A stretch of 9,009 nt of DNA from Acidiferrobacter sp. (GCA_027335965.1 DAHWGZ010000062.1:1-9009), one strand, 5' to 3'; numbered from the stretch's first letter, positions 1-6,031 are shown. Notes: generated by a model from the sequence alone, not told the origin. Made by a program: numbers and translations.

Positions 1-261
1 ATGAGTCCCCGCATAGTAGGTCATGGCCGCCGCACCGAACTTCGGCCCGGGTTCATTGGCAATGCCAAGACCGCCGGCAAATACCAGCGCGGCGTGTGCC
101 GGCAGGGTGCCCGCCAGCCATGAGAACAGCCATACACCCACCCGCCCCTGTTGACGAGCTTTGCCGATAGGTCCCGCTTGAGGCTTCATTTGCACCGCCG
201 CATTCGTTAGCACACGATAAATATTATATAGCAAACTAACGATATGGGTGCGCTCATGCAT
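1..261 (-). CDS. Unidentified exported protein, N-terminal part only (runs off the left edge)
   Basis: This open frame reads leftward and is still open at base 1, so only the N-terminal 87 residues are seen. The first available start is the ATG at 261, preceded by an AGGAG Shine-Dalgarno (268-272, six-base spacing) and an in-frame stop just upstream. A second in-frame ATG at 189 gives a much more ordinary signal peptide: a basic n-region with several Lys/Arg, a hydrophobic core (VWLFSWLAG) and a likely signal peptidase I site after AHA. From 261 the n-region would be about 40 residues, which is unusual. The mature start, [15 protein letters not shown], has an alternating pattern compatible with an outer-membrane beta strand, but that is inference from few residues. 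I do not recognise the family. The gene is divergent from rpiA. Confidence 0.6.
   Translation of the reverse strand, partial: MHERTHIVSLLYNIYRVLTNAAVQMKPQAGPIGKARQQGRVGVWLFSWLAGTLPAHAALVFAGGLGIANEPGPKFGAAAMTYYAGTH
223..228 (-). promoter_or_regulatory. Possible -10 element (TATAAT) for the left-edge gene
   Basis: On the minus strand an exact TATAAT hexamer sits in a conspicuous AT-rich island of about 30 bases (roughly 212-240) within GC-rich DNA. Initiation about seven bases downstream would leave a leader of about 27 bases before the ATG at 189. No good -35 hexamer is present at 16-18 bases upstream. The hexamer also lies inside the longer reading frame that begins at 261, so either it is fortuitous or the true start is 189. 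Confidence 0.35.
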
Positions 262-390
262 GCGTGACTCCTAAATGCTGGGATTTCAACCAGTTTTGTG
301 AGTGGCGAACAGGGCCTTTGACCGGATGCGCCCGCCCGTGGTTTCCGAAAGACGCCCCCCTTTCCACCAATGGCGCGCCGTCCATGGGCG

Positions 391-421
391 CAGGCCGGCC
401 CTCGCGGCCTGGTCTTTTCTT
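391..421 (+). terminator. Hairpin followed by a T-rich tract in the rpiA upstream region
   Basis: A perfect 7-bp inverted repeat (CAGGCCG at 391-397, CGGCCTG at 405-411) with a 7-base loop is followed by GTCTTTTCTT. This resembles a weak intrinsic terminator or attenuator on the plus strand, ending 28 bases before the rpiA start. The T tract is interrupted and the stem short, so it may be chance in GC-rich DNA. No convincing sigma-70 promoter is visible between 262 and 449. Confidence 0.3.
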
Positions 422-449
422 CCCTCCGGGGCCCAGGTATCCTGCGCCC

Positions 450-1106
450 ATGACCCAAGATGACATGAAGAAGGCGGCGGCCGAGGCCGCCCTGGAGTTC
501 GTTCCCAACGGCGGCATCATCGGTGTGGGCACGGGCAGCACGGCCAATTACTTCATCGACTTTCTCGCCACCATGAAGGGCCGTCTGGACGGCGCGGTGG
601 CGAGTTCGGTGGCGACCGCCGAGCGGTTGAAGAAACACGGCATCCCGGTCGTGGACCTGAACGAGGCCGGCACGCTTGCCGTCTATGTCGATGGCGCCGA
701 CGAGGCCACCGTGCATCGCGCCCTGATCAAGGGGGGTGGCGGGGCGCTGACGCGCGAGAAGATCGTGGCGGCGGCGAGCCGGTCATTCGTCTGCATCGCC
801 GACGAAGGCAAGTTGGTCGAGGTCCTCGGACACTTTCCGCTACCCGTCGAGGTGATCCCGATGGCGCGCAGCCTGGTGGCTCGCGAGATCACGGCGCTCG
901 GCGGCGAGCCGGTCTTGCGCCAGGGGTTCAAGACCGACAACGGCAACGTGATCCTGGACGTGCATGGATTGAAGATCCTCGATCCCGTGACTTTGGAGGG
1001 GCGCCTGAACCAGATCACGGGCGTGGTCACCAATGGTCTATTCGCCCGGCGTGGCGCCGACGTGCTGTTGCTGGGGACCGCGAGCGGCGTGCGCCGCCTG
1101 TCCTAG
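450..1106 (+). CDS. rpiA: Ribose-5-phosphate isomerase A
   Basis: Interconverts ribose 5-phosphate and ribulose 5-phosphate in the non-oxidative pentose phosphate pathway, in the cytoplasm. The 218-residue protein matches the usual family length (E. coli 219) and aligns to E. coli RpiA without gaps over the first hundred or so residues. It keeps the phosphate-binding loop GTGSTA (28-32 region), the DGADE motif with Asp81 and Asp84, the KGGG motif with Lys94, and the catalytic base Glu103 in ALTREK. The later signatures [20 protein letters not shown] and [14 protein letters not shown] are also present. The frame is open upstream to 264, but the homology begins at MTQDDMKKA, so the ATG at 450 is chosen although its ribosome binding site is weak. 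The acuI-like gene follows 25 bases downstream and is probably co-transcribed. Confidence 0.96.
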   Translation: MTQDDMKKAAAEAALEFVPNGGIIGVGTGSTANYFIDFLATMKGRLDGAVASSVATAERLKKHGIPVVDLNEAGTLAVYVDGADEATVHRALIKGGGGALTREKIVAAASRSFVCIADEGKLVEVLGHFPLPVEVIPMARSLVAREITALGGEPVLRQGFKTDNGNVILDVHGLKILDPVTLEGRLNQITGVVTNGLFARRGADVLLLGTASGVRRLS

Positions 1107-1131
1107 GACACCAAATCCCAGAGGGGCGCCC

Positions 1132-2118
1132 ATGGAGGCCTTCGATGTCTATGTCGTCGACAAGGACGGGCGCGGGGTCCTGACCGCCGGCCTTGCGCGG
1201 CGCCCTGTCCATGACCTGAAATCGCCAGGCGTCCTCGTCCGCGTCCAATACTCGAGCCTCAACTACAAGGACGCGCTCGCCATGCGCGGCGAGCCCGGCA
1301 TCGTCAAGCGCTTCCCGCATGTGCCCGGCATCGATGCCGCGGGCGTGCGCGCCGACGACCCCACGGCCACCCCGGTGCTCGTGACCGGCCATGGCCTGGG
1401 CACGGAGGTGTGGGGCGGTTACGGCGATTACATCCGGGTCCCCGACGACTGGATCATTCCCATCCCCGCGCCGCTGACCGCGCGCGATAGCATGGTCCTC
1501 GGCACCGCCGGCCTCACCGCGGCCTTGAGCGTCGATGCCCTGTTGCAGGCCGGTCTCGATCCCGGCCGGGGCGAGATCCTGGTCACCGGGGCCACCGGCG
1601 GGGTCGGCACGCTGGCCGTCTCGTTGCTCGCGCACCTCGGCTTCACGGTGGTGGCCCTGACCCGCAAGCCCGCCGAGCAGGCCTACCTCCGGGGCCTGGG
1701 CGCGGCGCGGGTCATGGCGCCCGCCGATGGGGATGTCTCCGACAAGGCCCTCCACAAGGCGCAGTGGGCCGGGGTGATCGATACGGTCGGCGGCGAGGTC
1801 CTGGCTCAGGTCCTCAAGGCGGTCGCTTATGGCGGGGCGGTGGCGACCTGTGGCATGGCCGCCGGCACCCGCTTCCAGGGTTCGGTCTTCCCGTTCATCC
1901 TGCGCGGCGTGCGGCTGCTCGGGATCGACTCCGTGCAGTGTCCCCGCGCCGTTCGCGAGGACCTATGGGCGCGTCTGGCCGGCCCGTGGCGGCCACGGTC
2001 CCTCGCGGACATCGAGCGGGTGGTGGATCGCCAAGGCCTGGGTCCGGCGGCCACGGCATTGCTGCAGGGTGCGCGCACCGGACGCACCCTCGTGGTCGTG
2101 ACCGGCGAGGCCGCCTGA
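1132..2118 (+). CDS. acuI: AcuI/YhdH-family NADPH-dependent acrylyl-CoA reductase (MDR superfamily)
   Basis: A medium-chain dehydrogenase/reductase of the YhdH/AcuI type, 328 residues (E. coli YhdH 324). Characterised members use NADPH to reduce acryloyl-CoA to propionyl-CoA, which detoxifies acrylate. The N-terminal catalytic half carries SSLNYKDALA (41-50) and HVPGIDAAG, typical of the family. The Rossmann half contains the dinucleotide loop VTGATGGVGT (151-160), then ALTRKP, where the basic residues are consistent with binding the NADPH 2'-phosphate. IDTVGG and RGVRLLGIDS follow in the expected order. No zinc-ligand set is evident, as expected for this zinc-independent branch. The ATG at 1132 has a good GAGGGG site six bases upstream, and the residues before it in the open frame belong to the rpiA end. 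The physiological substrate is inferred from the family, and quinone oxidoreductase-like is the cautious alternative name. Confidence 0.88.
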   Translation: MEAFDVYVVDKDGRGVLTAGLARRPVHDLKSPGVLVRVQYSSLNYKDALAMRGEPGIVKRFPHVPGIDAAGVRADDPTATPVLVTGHGLGTEVWGGYGDYIRVPDDWIIPIPAPLTARDSMVLGTAGLTAALSVDALLQAGLDPGRGEILVTGATGGVGTLAVSLLAHLGFTVVALTRKPAEQAYLRGLGAARVMAPADGDVSDKALHKAQWAGVIDTVGGEVLAQVLKAVAYGGAVATCGMAAGTRFQGSVFPFILRGVRLLGIDSVQCPRAVREDLWARLAGPWRPRSLADIERVVDRQGLGPAATALLQGARTGRTLVVVTGEAA

Positions 2119-2299
2119 TGGGCGCCCTTTTAGTCCCGGGGGCTTGCCCCGCGTAGCGCGCCCTTGGTTCCGGGGCCACCGTTTTGACGCCCCCCGCGTC
2201 CGTTGCCATGCCGCCTTCGGTCGCTCGCCGGCACGATCATCGACCCCGCGTCCCGGACGCCCGCTCCCCCCATCGCCGCTCCGCGCGCGCCCGTTCGGT
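2119..2299. other. Convergent intergenic region without an obvious terminator
   Basis: The 181 bases between the acuI-like gene and trxC are very GC-rich. They contain short GC hairpins (for example CGGGG-CTTG-CCCCG near 2138 and GCGTC-CCG-GACGC near 2251) but no hairpin followed by a T run on either strand. Transcription from both sides may therefore end in a Rho-dependent way. I see no small gene or RNA here. Confidence 0.5.
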
Positions 2300-2731
2300 C
2301 TAGAGATGGGGGGCGATCCAGGCCTTGAGGCGGCCGGCGTCCATGGCCCCGGCCACGCGCGCGACCTCGCGACCACCCTTGAACACCGCGAGCGTGGGGA
2401 TGCTGCGCACGTCATGGCGGCTCGCGAGCCCCTGGTGGTCCTCGGTGTTGACCTTGACGAAGCGCGCCTTCAGCTTGAGGTCGGCGGCCGCCTGCGCGAA
2501 GGCCGGGGCCATCATGCGGCACGGCCCGCACCACGGGGCCCAAAAATCCACCACGACCGGCAGATCATTGCCGGCGATGTGTTCGGTGAACCCGCGCTCG
2601 TCGACATTGATCGGTTCCCCGGTGACGAGCGGGTTGTGACAGGCCCCGCATCGGGGGTTCTGGGCCAGACGTTCCGCCGGGACCCGGTTTTTTTGCCCAC
2701 AGTGCGGGCACACCAGCTGCTTGACCGACAC
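2300..2731 (-). CDS. trxC: Thioredoxin 2 (TrxC)
   Basis: A cytoplasmic disulfide reductase, 143 residues (E. coli TrxC 139). The N-terminal zinc-ribbon module typical of thioredoxin 2 is present, with CPHC (8-11) and CGAC (28-31). The thioredoxin fold follows with VVDFWAPWCGPC, the active-site pair being Cys68 and Cys71, and the cis-proline loop SIPT with Pro112. Thioredoxin 2 contributes to ribonucleotide reductase reduction and oxidative-stress defence; in some bacteria it is induced by OxyR, but no OxyR site was identified here. The start is a GTG at 2731 with a strong GGAGGAG Shine-Dalgarno at 2737-2743. It lies 66 bases downstream of trmL on the same strand and may share its transcript. 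It converges on the acuI-like gene, with about 180 bases between them. Confidence 0.95.
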   Translation of the reverse strand: MSVKQLVCPHCGQKNRVPAERLAQNPRCGACHNPLVTGEPINVDERGFTEHIAGNDLPVVVDFWAPWCGPCRMMAPAFAQAAADLKLKARFVKVNTEDHQGLASRHDVRSIPTLAVFKGGREVARVAGAMDAGRLKAWIAPHL

Positions 2732-2797
2732 GGGTGCTCCTCCAGACCAAAGATTCCTGCCGTTTATGTGGGGCCCGGGCCTTGCGCTTTCCAGTAG

Positions 2798-3280
2798 TCA
2801 GCGGCCGCCCGCGAATCCGTGTTGTCGCCACGCCTCGAACATCGCCACCGCGACGCTATTCGAAAGGTTCAGGCTGCGGTTGTCCGGGCGCATCGGCAGC
2901 CGCAGGCGCTGTTCGGGCGGGAGCGAGGTCAACACCTCCTCGGGCAGGCCGCGGCTTTCGGGACCGAAGAGCAGCGCGTCGCCGGGCTCGTAACGCGCCT
3001 CGGTGTAGAGGCGGTCGGCGCGCGTCGAGAACGCCCAGATGCGCCGTGGAGCGGCAACTTGCCGGAAGGTAGCAAAATCCCGATGGACGTTAAGCGTCAC
3101 CCATTCGTGATAATCGAGTCCGGCGCGGCGCAACAGCCGATCCTCGAGGCGAAAGCCCAAGGGCTCGATCAGGTGAAGCGTGGCCCCGGTGTTGGCGCAA
3201 AGCCTTATGACGTTGCCGGTATTGGGGGGGATCTCGGGTTCGAAGAGCACCACATGAAAGGGCGCATCGGATGTGGTCAT
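2798..3280 (-). CDS. trmL: tRNA (cytidine/uridine-34 2'-O)-methyltransferase TrmL
   Basis: A SPOUT-fold (trefoil-knot) methyltransferase that uses S-adenosylmethionine to 2'-O-methylate the wobble base of tRNA-Leu isoacceptors. It has 160 residues from the ATG at 3280 (E. coli TrmL 157). All family signatures are present in order: VLFEPEIPPNTGNVIRLCANTG (11-32), RRAGLDYHEW (51-60), the SAM-binding knot motifs LLFGPESRGLP (103-113) and LPMRPDNRSLNLSNSVAV (128-145), then EAWRQ. An in-frame GTG at 3286 would add two residues; neither start has a clear Shine-Dalgarno. AT-rich sequence with a TATAGC hexamer lies close upstream (about 3296-3301), which raises the possibility of a very short leader, but no good -35 was found. 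It precedes trxC on the same strand. Confidence 0.95.
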   Translation of the reverse strand: MTTSDAPFHVVLFEPEIPPNTGNVIRLCANTGATLHLIEPLGFRLEDRLLRRAGLDYHEWVTLNVHRDFATFRQVAAPRRIWAFSTRADRLYTEARYEPGDALLFGPESRGLPEEVLTSLPPEQRLRLPMRPDNRSLNLSNSVAVAMFEAWRQHGFAGGR

Positions 3281-3286
3281 GAGCAC

Positions 3287-3612
3287 ACACTATCGCTATA
3301 GGTTAATGACTTCGCCAATATCGAGACGACGGTCGGGAGGGGACTGACGCCAGGACAGCGCCATCATACCGATCCTCGCGGCCGACGGTAGCCACCCGCA
3401 CATCCCCCTTCCCCGGGGGCGGCCCGTGCTCGCGTCGTGCCCCGCCGGGGCCTACCACGAAACCTTCGCGAGACCGCCAAAAAAAGCCCCTCCGTCGCCC
3501 CGGCACGCTTCCTGCAACGATGGGGCAGATCGTTCGAGTGGGCGCGCTAATCGCGACCCATTTCGCGGCCGATACGGGGTTCATCACGAAACATTTGGAG
3601 AGGGGGTTGGAT
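3287..3612. other. Gene-free regulatory region between trmL and the pilus cluster
   Basis: This 326-base stretch must hold the leftward promoter for trmL-trxC and the rightward promoter for the pilin. The clearest signal is the sigma-54-type element at 3502-3515, annotated separately. The leader between the predicted transcription start (about 3527) and the pilin ATG is roughly 86 bases and ends in a GGAGAGGGGG ribosome binding site (about 3598-3607). The plus-strand frame open from 3520 does not encode a plausible N-terminal extension of the pilin: its ATG would lie upstream of the predicted transcription start, and the added 31 residues are not leader-like. No RNA gene is evident. Confidence 0.5.
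3502..3515 (+). promoter_or_regulatory. Sigma-54 (RpoN) -24/-12 promoter for the major pilin
   Basis: The sequence CGGCACGCTTCCTGCAA (3501-3517) matches the RpoN consensus TGGCACG-N4-TTGCA at all but two positions. It has the invariant GG (3502-3503) and GC (3514-3515) separated by exactly ten bases. Transcription would begin near 3527, about 86 bases before the pilin start. Sigma-54 plus an enhancer-binding regulator such as PilR drives pilin genes in several Gammaproteobacteria, which supports the call. I did not find a convincing upstream activator-binding array. Confidence 0.78.
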
Positions 3613-4113
3613 ATGAAGCGGCAGCAGGCGGGCTTTACCTTAATCGAGTTGGTGGTCGTCATCATCATCTTGGGCATCCTGGCGGCGGTCGCCCTGCCGA
3701 AGTTCATGGGGCTTAGCACCGACGCGCGGGTGTCGGTGGTGAACGGCATGAGCGGGTCTGTCACCGAGGCCGCCGACATGGTCCATGCCCTGGCCGAGGT
3801 GCAGGGCCAGGTGGGCGCGACCGGAAGCGTGGCTTTGCCGGGTGGAACGACGACGATCTCGACCGCCTACGGTTACCCGGACAAGACATCGAAGGGCATC
3901 CTTGCGGCCCTGCAGGATGCGCCGGCCGGGCCGTCTCCGACGAAGTCCACCACGAATTTCCCCTTCATTTTCCAGTCGGGCACGCCGTCGAGCTTTGCGT
4001 ACGCGCCGGCCGGAGGGAGTGCGGTTTCGACGAGCGGCTGCGTCGTGGATTACACCGCGTCTACCGGGACTGGCGTTGCGCCCGTCGTTGCGCCATTGAC
4101 GGGTAGCTGTTAA
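3613..4113 (+). CDS. mshA: Major type IVa pilin, MSHA type (MshA-like prepilin)
   Basis: A structural pilin of 166 residues. It has a short basic leader MKRQQAG, and prepilin peptidase would cut after Gly7 to leave an N-methylated Phe1. The mature N-terminal helix FTLIELVVVIIILGILAAV carries Glu5 and Pro22, both standard in type IVa pilins. The following segment LPKFMGLSTDARVSVVNGM closely resembles MshA proteins. The globular domain is Ser/Thr/Gly/Ala-rich, and two cysteines (Cys143 and Cys166, the last residue) would form the C-terminal disulfide loop, with GCVVDY after the first as in MshA-type pilins. The ATG at 3613 follows a GGAGAGGGGG ribosome binding site; upstream starts would give an abnormal leader. 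It is first in the cluster, behind a sigma-54 promoter, and is followed immediately by an intrinsic terminator. Both fit a highly expressed major subunit. Confidence 0.9.
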   Translation: MKRQQAGFTLIELVVVIIILGILAAVALPKFMGLSTDARVSVVNGMSGSVTEAADMVHALAEVQGQVGATGSVALPGGTTTISTAYGYPDKTSKGILAALQDAPAGPSPTKSTTNFPFIFQSGTPSSFAYAPAGGSAVSTSGCVVDYTASTGTGVAPVVAPLTGSC

Positions 4114-4119
4114 GGCGCC

Positions 4120-4154
4120 GAGGGGTCTCGCGTGCCGCGAGACCCCTCTTTATT
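4120..4154 (+). terminator. Intrinsic terminator after the major pilin
   Basis: A perfect 13-bp inverted repeat, GAGGGGTCTCGCG (4120-4132) and CGCGAGACCCCTC (4136-4148) with a TGC loop, is followed by TTTATT. It begins six bases after the pilin stop codon. The stem is strong but the U tract is short and interrupted, so partial read-through into the minor pilin genes is plausible. Confidence 0.88.
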
Positions 4155-4224
4155 CATCATGCGCCACCATCATCCCCTGACGACCTCGGAACGGCGTCCT
4201 TGCGATTGGCCGACGAGGGGGCGC

Positions 4225-4686
4225 TTGCCACAGGATTCCTTCGCGGGCTATACGCTGCTCGAGCTCGTGGCGGTCCTCGTCATCGTCGCCATCCTCGCGG
4301 CGGTCTTGGCGCCCCGATTCATGGGGGCCAGCGGATTCACCGGGCAAACGACCGCCGACAAGCTGCTGGCGGCGGCCCGTTACGCCGAGACCTTGGCGCA
4401 AAACCAGGGGGTGGCGACCTCGCTGGTAGTCGGCGCCAGCTCCTTCTCGGTCACGCAAAACGGCGCGGCGGTGGCCAATCCCGCGCAGCCATCGACGAGC
4501 TTCATCGTTTCGCTGCCGGCCGGCGTCACGATCACGCCGCAGACCACCGTGAGCTTCACGCGCCCCGGGGTCCCGAACGCCACCCCGACCTTCACGGTCG
4601 CCGGCACGGGCTTCACGGCCAGCCTCTATATCACCACGACCGGTTATGTCTACGAATGCGCACCCCAGGGGGCCTGTCCCCCATGA
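4225..4686 (+). CDS. mshC: Minor type IV pilin, MshC/GspH-like
   Basis: A prepilin of 153 residues from the TTG at 4225. That start gives an 8-residue leader ending in Gly, is preceded by a GAGGGGG ribosome binding site at good spacing, and removes an odd stray cysteine. The ATG at 4159 is in frame and would give a 30-residue leader, but it has no Shine-Dalgarno and abuts the terminator. The mature helix begins YTLLELVAVLVIVAILAAV, with Glu5 and Pro22; Tyr at position 1 instead of Phe is uncommon but allowed. The helix runs on into a segment (TADKLLAAARYAETLAQNQG) typical of the GspH/FimU/MshC class. The C-terminal domain is Thr/Val-rich and ends with a closely spaced cysteine pair (C-x5-C). 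Its predicted role is in pilus initiation or tip formation. The MshC label rests mainly on class resemblance and gene order. Confidence 0.8.
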   Translation: MPQDSFAGYTLLELVAVLVIVAILAAVLAPRFMGASGFTGQTTADKLLAAARYAETLAQNQGVATSLVVGASSFSVTQNGAAVANPAQPSTSFIVSLPAGVTITPQTTVSFTRPGVPNATPTFTVAGTGFTASLYITTTGYVYECAPQGACPP

Positions 4687-5093
4687 GATGGCGCGAACAC
4701 CTTCCCGCTCGCCGCCGGATGGCGGGGCTCAGCCTCATCGAGCTCATCGTCGCCATCGTGCTGCTCGCGATCCTCGGCGCGGGCTTCATGGCCATGTACG
4801 GGCAGGTGACGCGCCGCAATGCCGCCGGCGAGCAGACCGCGCCCATGACCTGGGTGGCCCAGGGGGTGATGGAGTCCCAACTACGGTCCACCGAGTCCTC
4901 GGCCGCTGGCACCCCGCCCGGCTTGAGCAATACCCCGTTCGGTCCCTATGTGGCCAATGCCGCGGTCAAGACCGTGGCCACGAAAAAGGTGAGGGGCACT
5001 TCCTATTACACCTATCTCGTGACAGTCACCGTCAGCTGCGCATCCGGTGGCTGCACCCCCATGGTCTTTACCTCCTATGTCTACTCGACCTGA
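4683..5093 (+). CDS. mshD: Minor type IV pilin, MshD/GspI/PilV-like
   Basis: A 136-residue prepilin whose ATG overlaps the stop of the preceding gene (ATGA), implying translational coupling. The leader is basic (MRWREHLPARRRMAG); cleavage after Gly15 leaves LSLIELIVAIVLLAILGAG with Glu5 retained and no Pro22. Downstream, TWVAQGVMESQL resembles the GspI/PilV/MshD pattern in which an Ala/Gln/Glu-rich helix end follows the transmembrane part. A short C-terminal domain contains one cysteine pair (C-x4-C). A GspI-like pilin normally heads the trimer or tetramer that primes pilus assembly. The gene is co-transcribed with its neighbours, and the mshO-like gene starts 17 bases before its stop. The assignment to MshD is by position and general pattern. 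Confidence 0.8.
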   Translation: MRWREHLPARRRMAGLSLIELIVAIVLLAILGAGFMAMYGQVTRRNAAGEQTAPMTWVAQGVMESQLRSTESSAAGTPPGLSNTPFGPYVANAAVKTVATKKVRGTSYYTYLVTVTVSCASGGCTPMVFTSYVYST

Positions 5094-5544
5094 CAGCGGC
5101 ATGACCTTGATCGAGATGGTCGTGGCCATTGTGCTCACGGCGATCCTCATGGCCATGGCCGCCCCGTTGCTCACGCACCTCATCGGGAGCTATGTGACCG
5201 GCGCCCAGGGGGCGGATCTCGCGACCGCCGCGGGACCGGCGGTTACGCGCCTGCAATGGGATGCGCGCAATGCCCATCAGATGGTCGTGACGAAGACCTG
5301 CACGCTTGATCTGGAGAACAAACGCGGCAAGGTCCTCGAGACCTACCATTACGCGGGCGGCCGGTTGTACCGCAACAACGCCTTGATACTGGGGGACCTG
5401 CAGAGTCCGGGCGGGGGCTGTCCGTTCGGGCCCGCGAGCAGCGTCCCCGTATTCACCGTCGTCTACGACTTCCTGTATACGGGCCCAGGCGGCCAGGGGC
5501 GGCTGGCCGTGGATGGGGAGCTATCGACCTATGCGTACTCCTAG
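5077..5544 (+). CDS. mshO: Minor type IV pilin, MshO/GspJ/PilW-like
   Basis: A 155-residue prepilin with leader MSTRPDSG. Cleavage after Gly8 leaves MTLIEMVVAIVLTAILMAMAA, with Met at position 1, Glu5 and Pro22. The next part (AGPAVTRLQWDARNAHQM) fits the GspJ/PilW/MshO class, in which an arginine-rich amphipathic stretch follows the helix. Two cysteines are present in the globular domain (KTCTLD and GGGCPF). The chosen ATG at 5077 gives a normal short leader and overlaps the mshD-like gene by 17 bases; the open frame extends back to 5047, but that would add residues with no prepilin logic. No Shine-Dalgarno is visible, so translation is probably coupled. By analogy with GspJ it would sit in the tip complex. 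Confidence 0.8.
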   Translation: MSTRPDSGMTLIEMVVAIVLTAILMAMAAPLLTHLIGSYVTGAQGADLATAAGPAVTRLQWDARNAHQMVVTKTCTLDLENKRGKVLETYHYAGGRLYRNNALILGDLQSPGGGCPFGPASSVPVFTVVYDFLYTGPGGQGRLAVDGELSTYAYS

Positions 5545-6031
5545 CCCGCGCCGCGACCGCGGCTTCATCCTGGTGGCGCTCATCTTCCTGGTGCTCGTGG
5601 GCGCCCTGCTGCTGGCCGCCATGGCCTTTTTGTACGGGACCGCGACCGGCGCCGAGGGCACGCAGAACGGCGGCGGCCAGGCCTTCACCGCCGCCGAGAG
5701 CGGCGATCAGTATGGGGTCTATTACCTGGAAACGAACTACTCGAGCCAATTGCCGCCGACGCCCCTCACCCTGCCGGCGCAGACCCCGTCGATCCCCGAC
5801 CCCGAGTGCCCGCCGGTGGTGACCGTGACCGAGATTAGCAGCGGGCCGCCCGCCTACGTTTACCGCGTTACCTCGGTCGCGACCTGTGCGGGCTCCGGGG
5901 CGCGCTGGACGGTGGCGCGTAACGTGACAGCGGTGGTCTCGGGAAACCCGAAAAAACCGAAGTCCAAAAAGGGCCCGTCGAAAACGACCGGCGGGATCAC
6001 GTACACGGTGAGCGCCTGGGCGCAGCAATAG
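5531..6031 (+). CDS. mshP: Minor type IV pilin, MshP/PilX/GspK-like, lacking Glu5
   Basis: A 166-residue prepilin-like protein with a basic leader MRTPSPRRDRG. The mature part would begin FILVALIFLVLVGALLLAA, so position 5 is Ala instead of Glu, as in GspK and MshP/PilX-type subunits that cap the tip. After the helix, QAFTAAESGDQYGVYYLETNY matches the PilX/MshP pattern (AAESG). Two cysteines lie at DPEC and ATCAG. A lysine-rich segment (residues 141-151, six Lys in eleven) lies near the C-terminus and is unlike the rest of the protein. The ATG at 5531 overlaps the mshO-like gene by 14 bases; an in-frame ATG at 5513 would add six residues. It is the last of four overlapping minor-pilin genes. 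No MshQ-like adhesin follows. Confidence 0.78.
   Translation: MRTPSPRRDRGFILVALIFLVLVGALLLAAMAFLYGTATGAEGTQNGGGQAFTAAESGDQYGVYYLETNYSSQLPPTPLTLPAQTPSIPDPECPPVVTVTEISSGPPAYVYRVTSVATCAGSGARWTVARNVTAVVSGNPKKPKSKKGPSKTTGGITYTVSAWAQQ

Noticed and set aside
264..449. N-terminal extension of 62 residues on RpiA
   Set aside because: Homology to RpiA starts exactly at MTQDDMKKA, and the extension is Pro/Arg/Gly-rich translation of the intergenic region.
2116..2156. Tiny frame overlapping the acuI-like stop (TGATG), about 12 codons
   Set aside because: Too short, with no recognisable product; a TGATG overlap arises easily by chance.
2721..3301. Plus-strand open frames across trxC and trmL
   Set aside because: They are antisense shadows of two well-supported minus-strand genes.
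3354..3358. CTGTC on the minus strand as a possible PilR-binding half-site upstream of the pilin
   Set aside because: A single five-base match about 170 bases upstream is expected by chance, and no cluster of such sites was found.
3520..3612. Upstream ATG adding 31 residues to the major pilin
   Set aside because: It would lie before the predicted sigma-54 transcription start and give an abnormal leader; the ATG at 3613 has a strong ribosome binding site and a classical 7-residue leader.
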